This document shows positions 1 to 7,982 of a stretch of 31,599 nt of DNA, in pieces. Numbering within the stretch: the first letter of the stretch is position 1; every line of letters starts with the position of its first letter. This stretch comes from Chloroflexota bacterium (lineage in GTDB: Bacteria; Chloroflexota; Dehalococcoidia; UBA1151; TMED-70), in the NCBI GenBank assembly GCA_002711965.1, contig PASM01000036.1:1-31599 (forward strand). The letters are read 5' to 3'. Made by a program: the position numbers and the translations under genes. Below the pieces are notes generated by a model. It was not told where the DNA came from, did no database searches, and saw only the letters and a list, made by a program, of their open reading frames with translations.

Positions 1-40
1 ATGTACTATAAAAAAAAATTAAATAAAAAATGGAGTCAAA

Positions 41-250
41 ATGGCAGGAGAAAAAAAAGAAGTGATTTTTGAAATACAAGCAGACCTTGTTAATATGCTC
101 GACCACATAAAAAGTAAATATGATCTCCCCTCTACAGATAAGGTAATAAGATGTATTTTAGATTATGTAGCTACAGATGGAGATTGGGAAGAAATTTTCA
201 ATGTAAGAAGATGTATTAGATGTGGTAGCAAGTCTGGTTGGAAAGTATAA
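41..250 (+). CDS. Small conserved-type protein with C-terminal CxxC
   Basis: A 69-residue protein whose function I do not recognise with certainty. The start is supported by GGAG seven bases upstream of the ATG. The first ~45 residues look like a short beta strand (VIFEIQ) followed by two helices around DLVNMLDHIKSKY and STDKVIRCILDYV, a layout reminiscent of ribbon-helix-helix DNA-binding proteins. The tail has a CIRCG motif (a CxxC pair near residues 58-61), which could bind a metal if the protein dimerises. It stands alone upstream of the sulfatase gene with a 126-base gap, so shared transcription is uncertain. A small DNA-binding or metal-binding regulator is only a guess; that it is a real gene is fairly likely from the RBS and its codon use. 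Confidence 0.65.
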   Translation: MAGEKKEVIFEIQADLVNMLDHIKSKYDLPSTDKVIRCILDYVATDGDWEEIFNVRRCIRCGSKSGWKV

Positions 251-376
251 TTTATTAGGAGTATGGGGTAGATAATAGCTAATTAATAATTTTTTCCCTC
301 AAAGAATATAGAAAATAAATTACAACTTTCATAGTATCTTTAAAAACCTAATAGTAATTTCTAAAAAGGAAAAAAT

Positions 377-1762
377 ATGTCTAATAAAAAACCAAATTTT
401 ATTGTCTTTCTAACTGATGACCAAGGATATGGAGATCTTTCATGTATGGGAGCAACTGATTTCAAGACTCCTTCTCTTGATAAATTAGCTTCAGAAGGAA
501 TTAGATTTACTGATTGGTATACAAACTGTCCAGTATGTAGCCCAGCTCGTGCTGCACTACTAACAGGAAGGTATCCTGGGAATACAGGAATTAGAGGTAT
601 TTTGCCTGGTCACAGAAAAGCAGCTGGTTTGCCTGAATCAACGCCAACTCTACCAAAAATTTTAAAATCAGAAGGATACAATACTGCTATGGTAGGAAAA
701 TGGCATCTGGGACTTGAAAAAAAGTCTAGACCTAATAATCATGGATTTGATGACTGGTTTGGTTTTTTAGCTGGAAATGTTGATTATTATTCTCATATTT
801 ACTACTATGGAGCCAACACCAAAGATAACATTTTACCTCAAGTAAACCCTACCCATGACTTATGGGAAAATGAGGAAGAAGTATGGATGGATGGTGATTA
901 TTTTACAGAAATGATTACAGAGAAATGCATAGAATATCTAAGAAAAATGACATCTGATGATAAACCTTTTTTCTTATATGTACCATTTAATGCTCCACAT
1001 TATCCTATGCATGCACCTAAAAAATATATGGATAGATTTTCACATCTTCCATGGGATAGACAAGTAATGGCAGCAATGCTTAGTGCAATGGATGATTCAG
1101 TAGGTAATATAATGGATGAGCTAAAAAGACTAGGTGTAGATGAAAACACTTTAACATTTTTTACATCTGATAACGGACCTTCAAGAGAAACTAGAAATTG
1201 GTTAGATAGTACTTTAGATCCATATTACGGAGGAACAGCTGGAAAATTTAAAGGACATAAAGGAAGTTTATTTGAGGGTGGAATTAGAGAACCTGGAATA
1301 ATGCATTGGCCAGGAAAAATCCAAACAGGAATTGTCTCTAGTGAACCTTGTGCATCTATGGATATTGCCCCGACTATTTTAGAAGCTGTGGGGGTGAATT
1401 TACAAGATCATTATTTAGATGGTAAAAGTCTAATAAAATTAGCCAATGGAAAGGATTCTCATTCAGAAAGAGTAATGTTTTGGGAATATTTAGATCAAAC
1501 AGCTGTAAGAAAAGGAAAATGGAAATTAGTACTTAAAGGGAAATTAATTGATGCCTATGGGCCAGTCCCTGAAGTTCATCTTGCAAATTTAGAAGAGGAT
1601 ATTAGTGAATCAACAAACCTTGCTGATAAAGAACCAGAAATTACTAAAGAGTTAACAAAATTAGCACAAGAGTGGAGAAATCAAATTGAAGAAAAATGGA
1701 TTTCAGAATATGGAGCACCAAGTGAAGCTCAAAGACTGAATACTCAGATGGGATTGAAATAA
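377..1762 (+). CDS. Sulfatase (arylsulfatase A-like, formylglycine type), cytoplasmic
   Basis: A 461-residue type I sulfatase, hydrolysing sulfate esters. The formylglycine motif C54-S-P-A-R with the following LLTGR is intact, so C54 should be converted to formylglycine. Other hallmarks are the N-terminal metal-binding TDDQGYGD (D14/D15), GKWH at 107-110, H208 in NAPHYP and the metal-binding SDNG at 264-267. Length is normal for the family. There is no signal peptide: the chain begins MSNKKPNFIVFLTDDQ, directly at the first core strand, so the enzyme should act in the cytoplasm on imported sulfated compounds, whereas many polysaccharide sulfatases are exported. The start has AAGGA at a good distance. 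The stop lies three bases before the next start, so it is co-transcribed with the flavoprotein. The specific substrate cannot be told from sequence alone; no formylglycine-generating enzyme is in the window. Confidence 0.93.
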   Translation: MSNKKPNFIVFLTDDQGYGDLSCMGATDFKTPSLDKLASEGIRFTDWYTNCPVCSPARAALLTGRYPGNTGIRGILPGHRKAAGLPESTPTLPKILKSEGYNTAMVGKWHLGLEKKSRPNNHGFDDWFGFLAGNVDYYSHIYYYGANTKDNILPQVNPTHDLWENEEEVWMDGDYFTEMITEKCIEYLRKMTSDDKPFFLYVPFNAPHYPMHAPKKYMDRFSHLPWDRQVMAAMLSAMDDSVGNIMDELKRLGVDENTLTFFTSDNGPSRETRNWLDSTLDPYYGGTAGKFKGHKGSLFEGGIREPGIMHWPGKIQTGIVSSEPCASMDIAPTILEAVGVNLQDHYLDGKSLIKLANGKDSHSERVMFWEYLDQTAVRKGKWKLVLKGKLIDAYGPVPEVHLANLEEDISESTNLADKEPEITKELTKLAQEWRNQIEEKWISEYGAPSEAQRLNTQMGLK

Positions 1763-1765
1763 ATA

Positions 1766-2977
1766 ATGGATAAAAAAATAGTAATAATAGGTGGAGGAGT
1801 TGTGGGTATGAGCACAGCTTTTCATTTAGCAGATAAAGGTGTAAAAGACATAACAATAATTGAAAAAGATTCTATTGGAGCAGGATCAAGTTCTCAAGCT
1901 GCAGGTATAGTAACTTGTTTACAATGGAATGCCACTTCAGTTGTTGCTAGGATGAAAACTTTGGATTTATTTGAGAACTTTAGCAAAATATTAGATGGAT
2001 ATACATTCCAACAAGTTGGGTGTTTAAATTTATCTACAAAATCTGATTTTGAAGATGGATCAAGTTTACGTGAGCTACATGATAATTTAGGAGCTAAATA
2101 TGAGACTTACATTGGAAGAGAATTAACAGATAAATTTTCTGATGTTATAACAAAAGATGATGAATATGGAGTACTAGATCCTAGAGGAGGATACAGTGAA
2201 CCTGACACTTATATTCCTGCTCTAAGAAAAAAAATAGAAAGTATGGGCGTTAAAATCCAAGAAAATGAGATAGTAAATAATTTTATTTTTAATGGAAATA
2301 AAATTACAGGAATCGTAACTTATTCAAGGGAAGAAAAATCAGAAAAAAAATATTTAGCAAATGATGTCGTTTGCACAGTAAATGCTTGGACAAATGTTCT
2401 TTTAGACAATCTTGACTTTAAAATACCTATGAAAAATTTTATTCATGAAAGATTTGTTACCGAGCAATTTGATAGAGAATTAAACCTTCCTGCAATAAAT
2501 GACAGGGTATATCAGAGTTATATTAGAGGAACTGAAGATAATAGAATATTAGTTGGTACATCCCAACATAACCCAGAAAACTTTAAAATAAACGATAAGG
2601 ATTTTAATATTAAAGAATTAGCCCCTTATGATAATGCATTAGATTTTCTTAAAGAGTCTTTTCAACATCGAGTTCCAATTATAAAAAATAAAAAGTGGGA
2701 TTATCATACAGTTGGTCTAATTAGTGTAACTGCTGATGCTACGCCAGTTATTGGGCCTGTTCCTAATATAGAAGGTTTTTATCTTTGTTCTAATTTTCAT
2801 TCTGGAGGCTTTGCTTATAATCCTGTTGCAGGATTACTAGTAACTGAACATATTTTATTTGGTAAAACAAGCATTGATTCAGATACTTATTTGCCTAGTA
2901 GATTTAAAAATTTTGAAACAAAATCATACTTAGACAAAACACATAATCTAGAAGATTTAGAGGTAAAAAGACACTAA
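1766..2977 (+). CDS. FAD-dependent oxidoreductase, DAO family (sarcosine/dimethylglycine dehydrogenase-like)
   Basis: A 403-residue flavoprotein of the D-amino-acid oxidase (DAO) family, which oxidise C-N bonds of amino acids and N-methyl amines. The dinucleotide-binding fingerprint GGGVVG lies at residues 9-14, followed by the acidic end of strand 2 (IIEKD). The SSSQAAGIV segment just after it is typical of the sarcosine oxidase beta/dimethylglycine dehydrogenase branch. Near the C-terminus, ATPVIGPVPNIEGFYLC and SGGFAYNPVAG form the second FAD contact. No folate-binding (GCV_T) domain is fused, unlike dimethylglycine dehydrogenase. It starts three bases after the sulfatase stop, so the two are surely one transcript. 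Whether the two enzymes act on one compound is unknown; the substrate could be an N-methylated or sulfated amine. Confidence 0.9.
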   Translation: MDKKIVIIGGGVVGMSTAFHLADKGVKDITIIEKDSIGAGSSSQAAGIVTCLQWNATSVVARMKTLDLFENFSKILDGYTFQQVGCLNLSTKSDFEDGSSLRELHDNLGAKYETYIGRELTDKFSDVITKDDEYGVLDPRGGYSEPDTYIPALRKKIESMGVKIQENEIVNNFIFNGNKITGIVTYSREEKSEKKYLANDVVCTVNAWTNVLLDNLDFKIPMKNFIHERFVTEQFDRELNLPAINDRVYQSYIRGTEDNRILVGTSQHNPENFKINDKDFNIKELAPYDNALDFLKESFQHRVPIIKNKKWDYHTVGLISVTADATPVIGPVPNIEGFYLCSNFHSGGFAYNPVAGLLVTEHILFGKTSIDSDTYLPSRFKNFETKSYLDKTHNLEDLEVKRH

Positions 2978-3016
2978 TATTAATATATTATTCTTATATA
3001 AATAAAAGGGTTTAAA

Positions 3017-3445
3017 ATGGAATTTATTCATTCTGTAAAAGAAGCATACAAAAGAGTTTTAGACTTTACTGGAAAAACGGGGCGTTCTGAATTTTGGTGG
3101 TTCAAATTATATTTCTGGGGTGGAGTTTTAATTTGGAGTATAATTGACTATTTACTTTTTGGTTTTATAATCTGGGACCCATATTCTGATTTCGGATGGC
3201 TAGGTGCAATTTGGATAATTTTTAACTTGCTACCGTATTTTTCAATAAACAATAGAAGGCTCTTAGATACAGGAAAAGGCAATTGGAAGATAAAACCTCC
3301 ATGGCTTTTACCTTTTGTATTCGTCATATTACAAATATTACTTGTTTTGTTCATTATTATTGGATGGATAATACTTTGGATTTGGTGGAGTGAAGAATCA
3401 TACGAATCTGACCCAGAAAAAAGACCTATAGGGATTCCTCAATAG
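3017..3445 (+). CDS. DUF805 family inner-membrane protein
   Basis: A 142-residue membrane protein of the DUF805 (YhaH-like) family, function unknown. Family features seen are the N-terminal FTGKTGRSEFWWF motif, about three to four hydrophobic helices, and a loop reading NNRRLLDTGKGNWK that corresponds to the usual RRLHDTGxSGW signature. The usual His of that signature is Leu here. The C-terminal tail (SEESYESDPEKRPIG) is polar and charged. AAAGGG precedes the ATG at a normal spacing, and it lies 39 bases after the flavoprotein and 12 bases before the SDR, so it is probably part of the same rightward transcription unit. Its role in this group is not predictable. Confidence 0.85.
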   Translation: MEFIHSVKEAYKRVLDFTGKTGRSEFWWFKLYFWGGVLIWSIIDYLLFGFIIWDPYSDFGWLGAIWIIFNLLPYFSINNRRLLDTGKGNWKIKPPWLLPFVFVILQILLVLFIIIGWIILWIWWSEESYESDPEKRPIGIPQ

Positions 3446-3457
3446 AAAGGATAGATT

Positions 3458-4261
3458 ATGACTCAAAGACTAAAAGATAAGATTGCTATTGTTACTGGAG
3501 GCAATAGTGGTATAGGAGAAGCAACCGCAAAACTTTTTGCTGATGAAGGCGCAAAAGTAATTATAATGGCGCGAAGAAAAGAAGAAGGTAAAAGAGTTGA
3601 AAATGAGATAAAAGAAAACGGCGGTATTGCTAATTTTGTAAGATGTGATGTAGGAGACGAAAACATTGTCCAATCTGCAGTAAAAGAAGCTGCAAATTTA
3701 TATGGGAAAATTAATATCCTATTTAATAATGCTGGACATGGAGCCGCAGGAGATTTCCCAGAGTCTACCACTGAAGATTGGAATAGTGTGATTAACGATA
3801 ACTTAAATGGTACTTTTTTTGTATCTAAAGCTGTCTGGCCAATTATGGAGAAATCAGGTGGAGGAGCAATAGTAAATATGTCATCATTAGCTGCTCAAAG
3901 AGGTTTTTCTCCAAAAATGAAAGAGGTTTTTGGAACAACTGCACCATCTTATTATGTTGCTAAGGCTGGAATTGATGCCTTAACTAGGTACATGGCAGGT
4001 GTTGGAGGAGATAAAAACATTAGAGTAAATTGTATTAGACCAGGTCAAATAATGACACCTGGAGCTACTAGAGGTACTCTTAGTGACGCAGATGGTGGAC
4101 ACCATGTATTTGAATCAATGTTTGATTTAACTCAAATCATTCCAGGTCCAGGTTATCCAAGAGATGTTGCTAACTTAGTTTTGTTTCTAGTAAGTGAAGA
4201 ATCAAGATTTATAACCTCAGAAATTATCAATATTGACGGTGGAGTTGCAGCAAAAATCTAA
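3458..4261 (+). CDS. Short-chain dehydrogenase/reductase (classical SDR)
   Basis: A 267-residue classical SDR oxidoreductase. The cofactor-binding TGGNSGIG is at residues 13-20, NNAG at 90-93, the catalytic Ser at 142-143 (NMSS), and the catalytic pair is Y165 and K169 in YYVAK. After strand 2 it has MARRKEE rather than an acidic residue, which in this family points to NADP rather than NAD. An insertion between the catalytic Ser and Tyr (RGFSPKMKEVFGTTAPS) lengthens the substrate loop compared with most SDRs. The C-terminus INIDGGVAAKI is standard. AAAGGA precedes the start. It sits between a DUF805 gene and a DinB-like gene in a rightward run. The substrate is not predictable. Confidence 0.93.
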   Translation: MTQRLKDKIAIVTGGNSGIGEATAKLFADEGAKVIIMARRKEEGKRVENEIKENGGIANFVRCDVGDENIVQSAVKEAANLYGKINILFNNAGHGAAGDFPESTTEDWNSVINDNLNGTFFVSKAVWPIMEKSGGGAIVNMSSLAAQRGFSPKMKEVFGTTAPSYYVAKAGIDALTRYMAGVGGDKNIRVNCIRPGQIMTPGATRGTLSDADGGHHVFESMFDLTQIIPGPGYPRDVANLVLFLVSEESRFITSEIINIDGGVAAKI

Positions 4262-4271
4262 CAAATTATTA

Positions 4272-4802
4272 ATGAATGAAAAAAATTACATTTTAATGTG
4301 CATGGAAAGAGCAAAGAGTCTTCTTCATGAATATTTGGAAAGTCTTACAATAGATCAAGTTTGTTATCAACCTTCTCAAAACTCTAATTCGATCGCTTGG
4401 ATTGTATGGCATACAACCCGAGCTTTTGATAGAAGAATTTCTTTATTAGATAGGAAAGATCAAATTTGGATGAGAGATCAGTGGTATAAAAAATATAATT
4501 TACCTGCTTCTGACAAAGACTTAGGCATTGGGCATACTTCAGAAGATATTTCTAAAATCAGACCTTCCGAAGTTTCCGATATGACCAATTATTTTAATTC
4601 TGTTTATCTAAAAATGACTAGGTTTTTTGATAGTAAATCAATCAATTTAGATGAAAAAGTTGCTGAAACTGAAAATTCTATTGGACATGAACTTATGAGA
4701 ATGGTTACAGGAACTTTTCAACATTGGGGACAAATAAACTATATTAGAGGGATAATTGAAAATAGAATATGGTATACAGGTAATACAAATGAAAAAAGGT
4801 GA
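4272..4802 (+). CDS. DinB-like (DinB/YfiT superfamily) four-helix protein
   Basis: About 176 residues when started at the ATG at 4272 (MNEKNYILMCMERAK). An in-frame ATG at 4233 would overlap the SDR gene by 29 bases and adds a polar stretch not typical of the family, so I prefer the downstream start; there is no clear RBS for either. The pattern is that of the DinB/YfiT superfamily: a first helix ending in LTIDQVCYQP, then SIAWIVWHTTRAFDR with a metal-ligand His, and a last conserved helix with TFQHWGQINYIRG supplying a second His. Members include thiol transferases and DNA-damage-inducible proteins of unknown activity. It is followed six bases later by a DUF1330 gene, so translation is probably coupled. 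The specific reaction is unknown. Confidence 0.75.
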   Translation: MNEKNYILMCMERAKSLLHEYLESLTIDQVCYQPSQNSNSIAWIVWHTTRAFDRRISLLDRKDQIWMRDQWYKKYNLPASDKDLGIGHTSEDISKIRPSEVSDMTNYFNSVYLKMTRFFDSKSINLDEKVAETENSIGHELMRMVTGTFQHWGQINYIRGIIENRIWYTGNTNEKR

Positions 4803-4808
4803 AATAAT

Positions 4809-5096
4809 ATGTCCGTTTACTCCATAAGTAGTATAGAAGTGAAAGATTGGAATGCTTACAAAGAATACATGAAACTGGTTCCTTCAGTCATAAAAAAATA
4901 TGGTGGGAAATACATAGTAAGAGGAGGAGAAATTTTATCTGATAATACAACTTGGAAACCTAAAAGAATTGTTATACTTGAATTCCCAACTGCAGAAGAC
5001 ATGAACGATTTTAGAAATTCTGAAGATTATAAACCTGTTGCAGCAATTAGATTAAAAGCATCTACCAGTGAAAGTTTCGTTGTAGAAGGCATTTAG
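4809..5096 (+). CDS. DUF1330 family protein (dimeric alpha-beta barrel fold)
   Basis: A 95-residue protein matching the DUF1330 pattern: an N-terminal strand YSISSIEVKD, the helix NAYKEYMKLVPSVIKKYGGKY with the conserved GGKY-x-VRGGE turn, a second strand around RIVILEFPT and the helix DFRNSEDYKPVAAIR. Length is typical. The family has a dimeric ferredoxin-like fold; no general activity is established. AAAGGTG upstream of the ATG overlaps the end of the DinB-like gene, indicating translational coupling. It belongs to the rightward run that ends at the MOSC gene. Confidence 0.88.
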   Translation: MSVYSISSIEVKDWNAYKEYMKLVPSVIKKYGGKYIVRGGEILSDNTTWKPKRIVILEFPTAEDMNDFRNSEDYKPVAAIRLKASTSESFVVEGI

Positions 5097-5098
5097 TA

Positions 5099-5242
5099 AT
5101 GAGAAATTTTAAATGGAAGAATATCCCTGTAAATATTCCTAATACTCAAAAAGAATGGATCTTTTTTTCAATAATAACTATAGGCTCTACTATAATTTCA
5201 ATTTATTTTATAATTTTTTCTCTAAATGAAAGTGGTAGCTAA
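5099..5242 (+). CDS. Small single-span membrane protein
   Basis: A 47-codon reading frame that fills the gap between the DUF1330 gene and the MOSC gene almost exactly: its ATG lies two bases after the DUF1330 stop and its stop lies one base before the MOSC start. The translation has a polar, basic N-terminus (MRNFKWKNIPVNIPNTQKE), a strongly hydrophobic segment of about 20 residues (WIFFSIITIGSTIISIYFII) and a short tail (FSLNESGS). This is the layout of a one-helix membrane protein. There is no clear RBS, and coupling to the upstream stop would be needed. The tight fit between neighbours argues for a real gene, but AT-rich DNA readily gives hydrophobic frames, so confidence is moderate. Confidence 0.5.
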   Translation: MRNFKWKNIPVNIPNTQKEWIFFSIITIGSTIISIYFIIFSLNESGS

Positions 5243-5243
5243 T

Positions 5244-5996
5244 ATGAAAATAAATTCACTATTTAGATTTCCAATTAAGTCATTTACAGAAGAAAAAAAG
5301 AGTCATGTTGAAATTAATGATTCAGGAAAAATAATTGGAGACAGAGTTGGGGCATTCAGATTAGGAGAGGATTCAAATGAGTATGATCAATGGCTGAAAA
5401 AGACAAATTATCTTTCATTAATGCACGTACCTTACTTATCTCTTATAAATATAAAATTTGATGAAAAATTTGAAAATATAATAATAAAAATCCCTAATGA
5501 AAAGGAAATTAAAGTTGATATTTCCGAAAAAGAAAAAATTGAAAAAAAAATATCGATTTTTTTACATAAAAATAATTATAAAAAAAAATTTAGATTTATA
5601 TTCCCAAATAATGAAAATACCAGTTTTCACGACACTAAAGACGGGCTTATAAGTCTACATTCTATGGCAAGTGAAAAAAAATTAAATAAAAAAATTAATG
5701 ATGTAGAAGGAATAAGATTTAGAAGTAACATAATCTTGGAAGGTTGTGATGCATTTGAGGAATTAAATTGGATAGGAAAAAAAATTCTTATAAATGGACT
5801 ACAATTCAATGTGGAAAAAACTATAACTAGATGTGCTGCTGTAAATTGCAATCCAAATGAAGGCAAGTATGATAAAAACATATTAAAAGTATTGCCTGAT
5901 TTAAATGGCATAAATGAACCATCTTTTGGGATAAAACTAAAGCTGATATCCAAAGGCGGATCAATAAATGTAAATGATCCTATAAAAATAATTTAA
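5244..5996 (+). CDS. MOSC domain protein with N-terminal MOSC_N domain
   Basis: A 250-residue protein with two parts. Residues 1-~100 match the MOSC_N beta barrel (MKINSLFRFPIKSF, where the yPIKS motif is diagnostic). Residues ~125-250 match the MOSC domain of molybdenum cofactor sulfurase C-termini and mARC/YiiM-type proteins, with RFRSNIIL (159-166), the EELNWIGK turn and R196-C197 followed by NCNPNEG. C197 is the conserved cysteine that binds molybdenum or persulfide in characterised relatives. No ferredoxin or aminotransferase domain is fused. I start at the ATG at 5244, where the domain begins; an upstream in-frame ATG at 5226 would overlap the preceding small gene. The stop overlaps that of the convergent flavoprotein gene by four bases. 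The likely role is N-hydroxylated-compound reduction or sulfur transfer, unproven. Confidence 0.85.
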   Translation: MKINSLFRFPIKSFTEEKKSHVEINDSGKIIGDRVGAFRLGEDSNEYDQWLKKTNYLSLMHVPYLSLINIKFDEKFENIIIKIPNEKEIKVDISEKEKIEKKISIFLHKNNYKKKFRFIFPNNENTSFHDTKDGLISLHSMASEKKLNKKINDVEGIRFRSNIILEGCDAFEELNWIGKKILINGLQFNVEKTITRCAAVNCNPNEGKYDKNILKVLPDLNGINEPSFGIKLKLISKGGSINVNDPIKII

Positions 5997-7063
5997 GCCT
6001 TATTTGAAATTTTATATAAAATTTCTCCTACTAGTATGGACATCATTATCCCCCATCCATCTCCCCCGCTAGCTACATAAATCTCTTTATTAGAAACTTT
6101 ATCTATGAAAGGTAAATCACTCTTAATACTTGGCCTTAAACAAGCTGTTTGACTATGAAATTCAAATTCAGATATTTTAGGGTATATTTGAATAGCTTTT
6201 TTCAAAAGTTCTTTTTTAGAATCTTCAGTTATATTTTTATCAAAGCCTTTATCTTCCACAGTAGCAGCTACCCAAATCAATCCATCTTGCTTTCTTACAA
6301 TAGAACAAGGGCCATGAAGGTGGAAATTTGTAAACATATTTTCTTTATCAAGAAACTTAATTATTTGACCTTTAGATGGGATAATTTCTTCTTTTAAATT
6401 CATCCCTTTAATTGAATTAGTCCATGGTCCAGCTGCTATAAAAACTTTTTTGGCATTATAGATGTTTTTTTCACCAAAAACTTTGGTTGTATGTTTTTCT
6501 TCAGATATTTTTTTTACTTCATCATTTATAAAATAATTTTTAGAAACTTTATTAAATAATTCTTCTCTATATTTCTTGGAATTTATAAATATTGTTCCTT
6601 CAAATCTTGCAACCATTTTATTAGATTTTTGACTTAAAAATTCTAAATCAGAAATATCTTTATGTTCCAAGGAAAAGTATTTTTTTTCTAAATCTATTTC
6701 ATCTATTACTTTTCTAATCGCTTCAAATTCAGATTTATTTTTATAAAAGTGATAGGTTGGCTTAATTTCTAAATCAATATTTTTTTTGAATGAACTATCC
6801 AAATCTAAAAATTTTTTGTAGGCTCGAGTACTAATCTTTGCAACATCTAATGGTTTAGTTTCATTTCCATGCCCTGCTCCACCCAAAACTGGATCAATCC
6901 TACCTAGAGCATAATGCGAAGCTTCTTTCGGGTTTATTGATTTATCAAGCAAAATAACTTCTTCATTTAATTCTAAAAGATAATTAGCTATTGAAAGTCC
7001 AAATACTCCAGCTCCAATTATTAGATTTTCAGTACTTATTTCTTTAATCTTTATGTCCTCCAA
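5993..7063 (-). CDS. FAD-dependent oxidoreductase, DAO family
   Basis: A 356-residue DAO-type flavoprotein. The FAD fingerprint GAGVFG is at residues 17-22, followed by strand 2 ending LLDKS. The C-terminal FAD contact is TACLRPSIKSDLPFID and ASGGDGWGIMMS, the usual DAO ending. It is shorter than the other DAO protein in this window and clearly a different subgroup, closer to the glycine oxidase/ThiO-like or sugar-linked DAO proteins than to sarcosine oxidase beta. Its start lies inside the end of the upstream 6-phosphogluconate dehydrogenase gene (20-base overlap), showing translational coupling. The stop overlaps that of the convergent MOSC gene by four bases. Linkage to sugar-acid dehydrogenases suggests a 2-hydroxy- or 2-amino-acid substrate; that is inference. 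Confidence 0.85.
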   Translation of the reverse strand: MEDIKIKEISTENLIIGAGVFGLSIANYLLELNEEVILLDKSINPKEASHYALGRIDPVLGGAGHGNETKPLDVAKISTRAYKKFLDLDSSFKKNIDLEIKPTYHFYKNKSEFEAIRKVIDEIDLEKKYFSLEHKDISDLEFLSQKSNKMVARFEGTIFINSKKYREELFNKVSKNYFINDEVKKISEEKHTTKVFGEKNIYNAKKVFIAAGPWTNSIKGMNLKEEIIPSKGQIIKFLDKENMFTNFHLHGPCSIVRKQDGLIWVAATVEDKGFDKNITEDSKKELLKKAIQIYPKISEFEFHSQTACLRPSIKSDLPFIDKVSNKEIYVASGGDGWGIMMSILVGEILYKISNKA

Positions 7064-7937
7064 AAGCGTTTCTCATTGCTGATAAAATTTTACCTGAAAA
7101 TGAGTCTTTATTTTTTGAATTAAACCTCTGTGAAATTGAAGCATAAATACTTGGAATCGGAACAGATAGATCTATAGATTCCTTAATCGTCCATCTTCCT
7201 TCTCCAGAATCACTAACCATAGAACTATATTTAGATAATTTTGTGTCATTTTTCAATTCATCAGTAATTAGATCTATTAGCCAAGATTGAATTACTGAAC
7301 CTGATCTCCAATTCTGAGAAATTTCATCAAGGTTTAGGTTGAATTCTTCCTTCTTTTTTAATATTTCAAGACCTTCAGCTATAGATTGCATCATTCCATA
7401 CTCAATTCCATTATGAATCATCTTTACATAATGACCAGATCCAGCGATTCCAACGTACAAACCGTTTGGAGATTCAGGGGTTGAAAGAGTATTAAAAAGT
7501 TTTGAAAGATCTGAATATGTTTCTTTTTTGCCACCTATAGTCAAACAAAAACCATTTTCTAATCCCCAGACTCCCCCACTTGTTCCACAGTCTAAAAATT
7601 CAATATTTTTTTCTTCACATTTTTTTGAATTATTGATTGAATCTTTATAATAACTATTCCCTCCATCAATTATCACATCTCCCTCATCAAGTAATTCTAT
7701 TAGATCAGCGATCGTATTATCAGTAGGAATTCCACTTGGAACCATTACCCAAAGAATTTTTCTTCCTTGAAATTTATTTGATAAATCATCTAAACTTTTG
7801 GCTAGTTCAAAAGAAAAAGTATCACTATTTGAAATATTCTCATCCTGATCATAGCCAAAAACCTTGAAGTCGCTTTTGTTCAACTTCTCTGCTATCTGTC
7901 CACCCATTTTTCCTAAGCCTATTATGCCTATTTCCAT
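7044..7937 (-). CDS. gnd: 6-phosphogluconate dehydrogenase, decarboxylating, short (GndA/YqeC) type
   Basis: A 297-residue member of the 6PGDH family, converting 6-phosphogluconate to ribulose 5-phosphate and CO2. It has GLGKMG (residues 7-12), MVPSG (65-69), DGGNSYYKDS, the signature GTSGGVWGLENG (118-127) and the catalytic helix YVKMIHNGIEYGMMQ with K172 and N176. About 300 residues, instead of ~470, marks the short form found in many bacteria that lacks the long C-terminal domain. The residue after strand 2 is acidic (GYDQD), which favours NAD. GAGGAT precedes the start. It lies between the epimerase-like gene (45 bases upstream) and the overlapping DAO flavoprotein. A related beta-hydroxyacid dehydrogenase acting on another sugar acid is the alternative. 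Confidence 0.9.
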   Translation of the reverse strand: MEIGIIGLGKMGGQIAEKLNKSDFKVFGYDQDENISNSDTFSFELAKSLDDLSNKFQGRKILWVMVPSGIPTDNTIADLIELLDEGDVIIDGGNSYYKDSINNSKKCEEKNIEFLDCGTSGGVWGLENGFCLTIGGKKETYSDLSKLFNTLSTPESPNGLYVGIAGSGHYVKMIHNGIEYGMMQSIAEGLEILKKKEEFNLNLDEISQNWRSGSVIQSWLIDLITDELKNDTKLSKYSSMVSDSGEGRWTIKESIDLSVPIPSIYASISQRFNSKNKDSFSGKILSAMRNAFGGHKD

Positions 7938-7982
7938 TAAATCCTCATTTTCTATAATATTGTTTTATGAATTTTATGTTTT

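Noticed and set aside
253..295. AT-rich partial inverted repeat after the first gene, resembling a terminator
   Set aside because: The stem is interrupted and very AT-rich; a T-run follows, but pairing is too weak to call.
5226..5243. Upstream start for the MOSC protein
   Set aside because: Would overlap the small membrane protein gene; the domain begins exactly at the next ATG.
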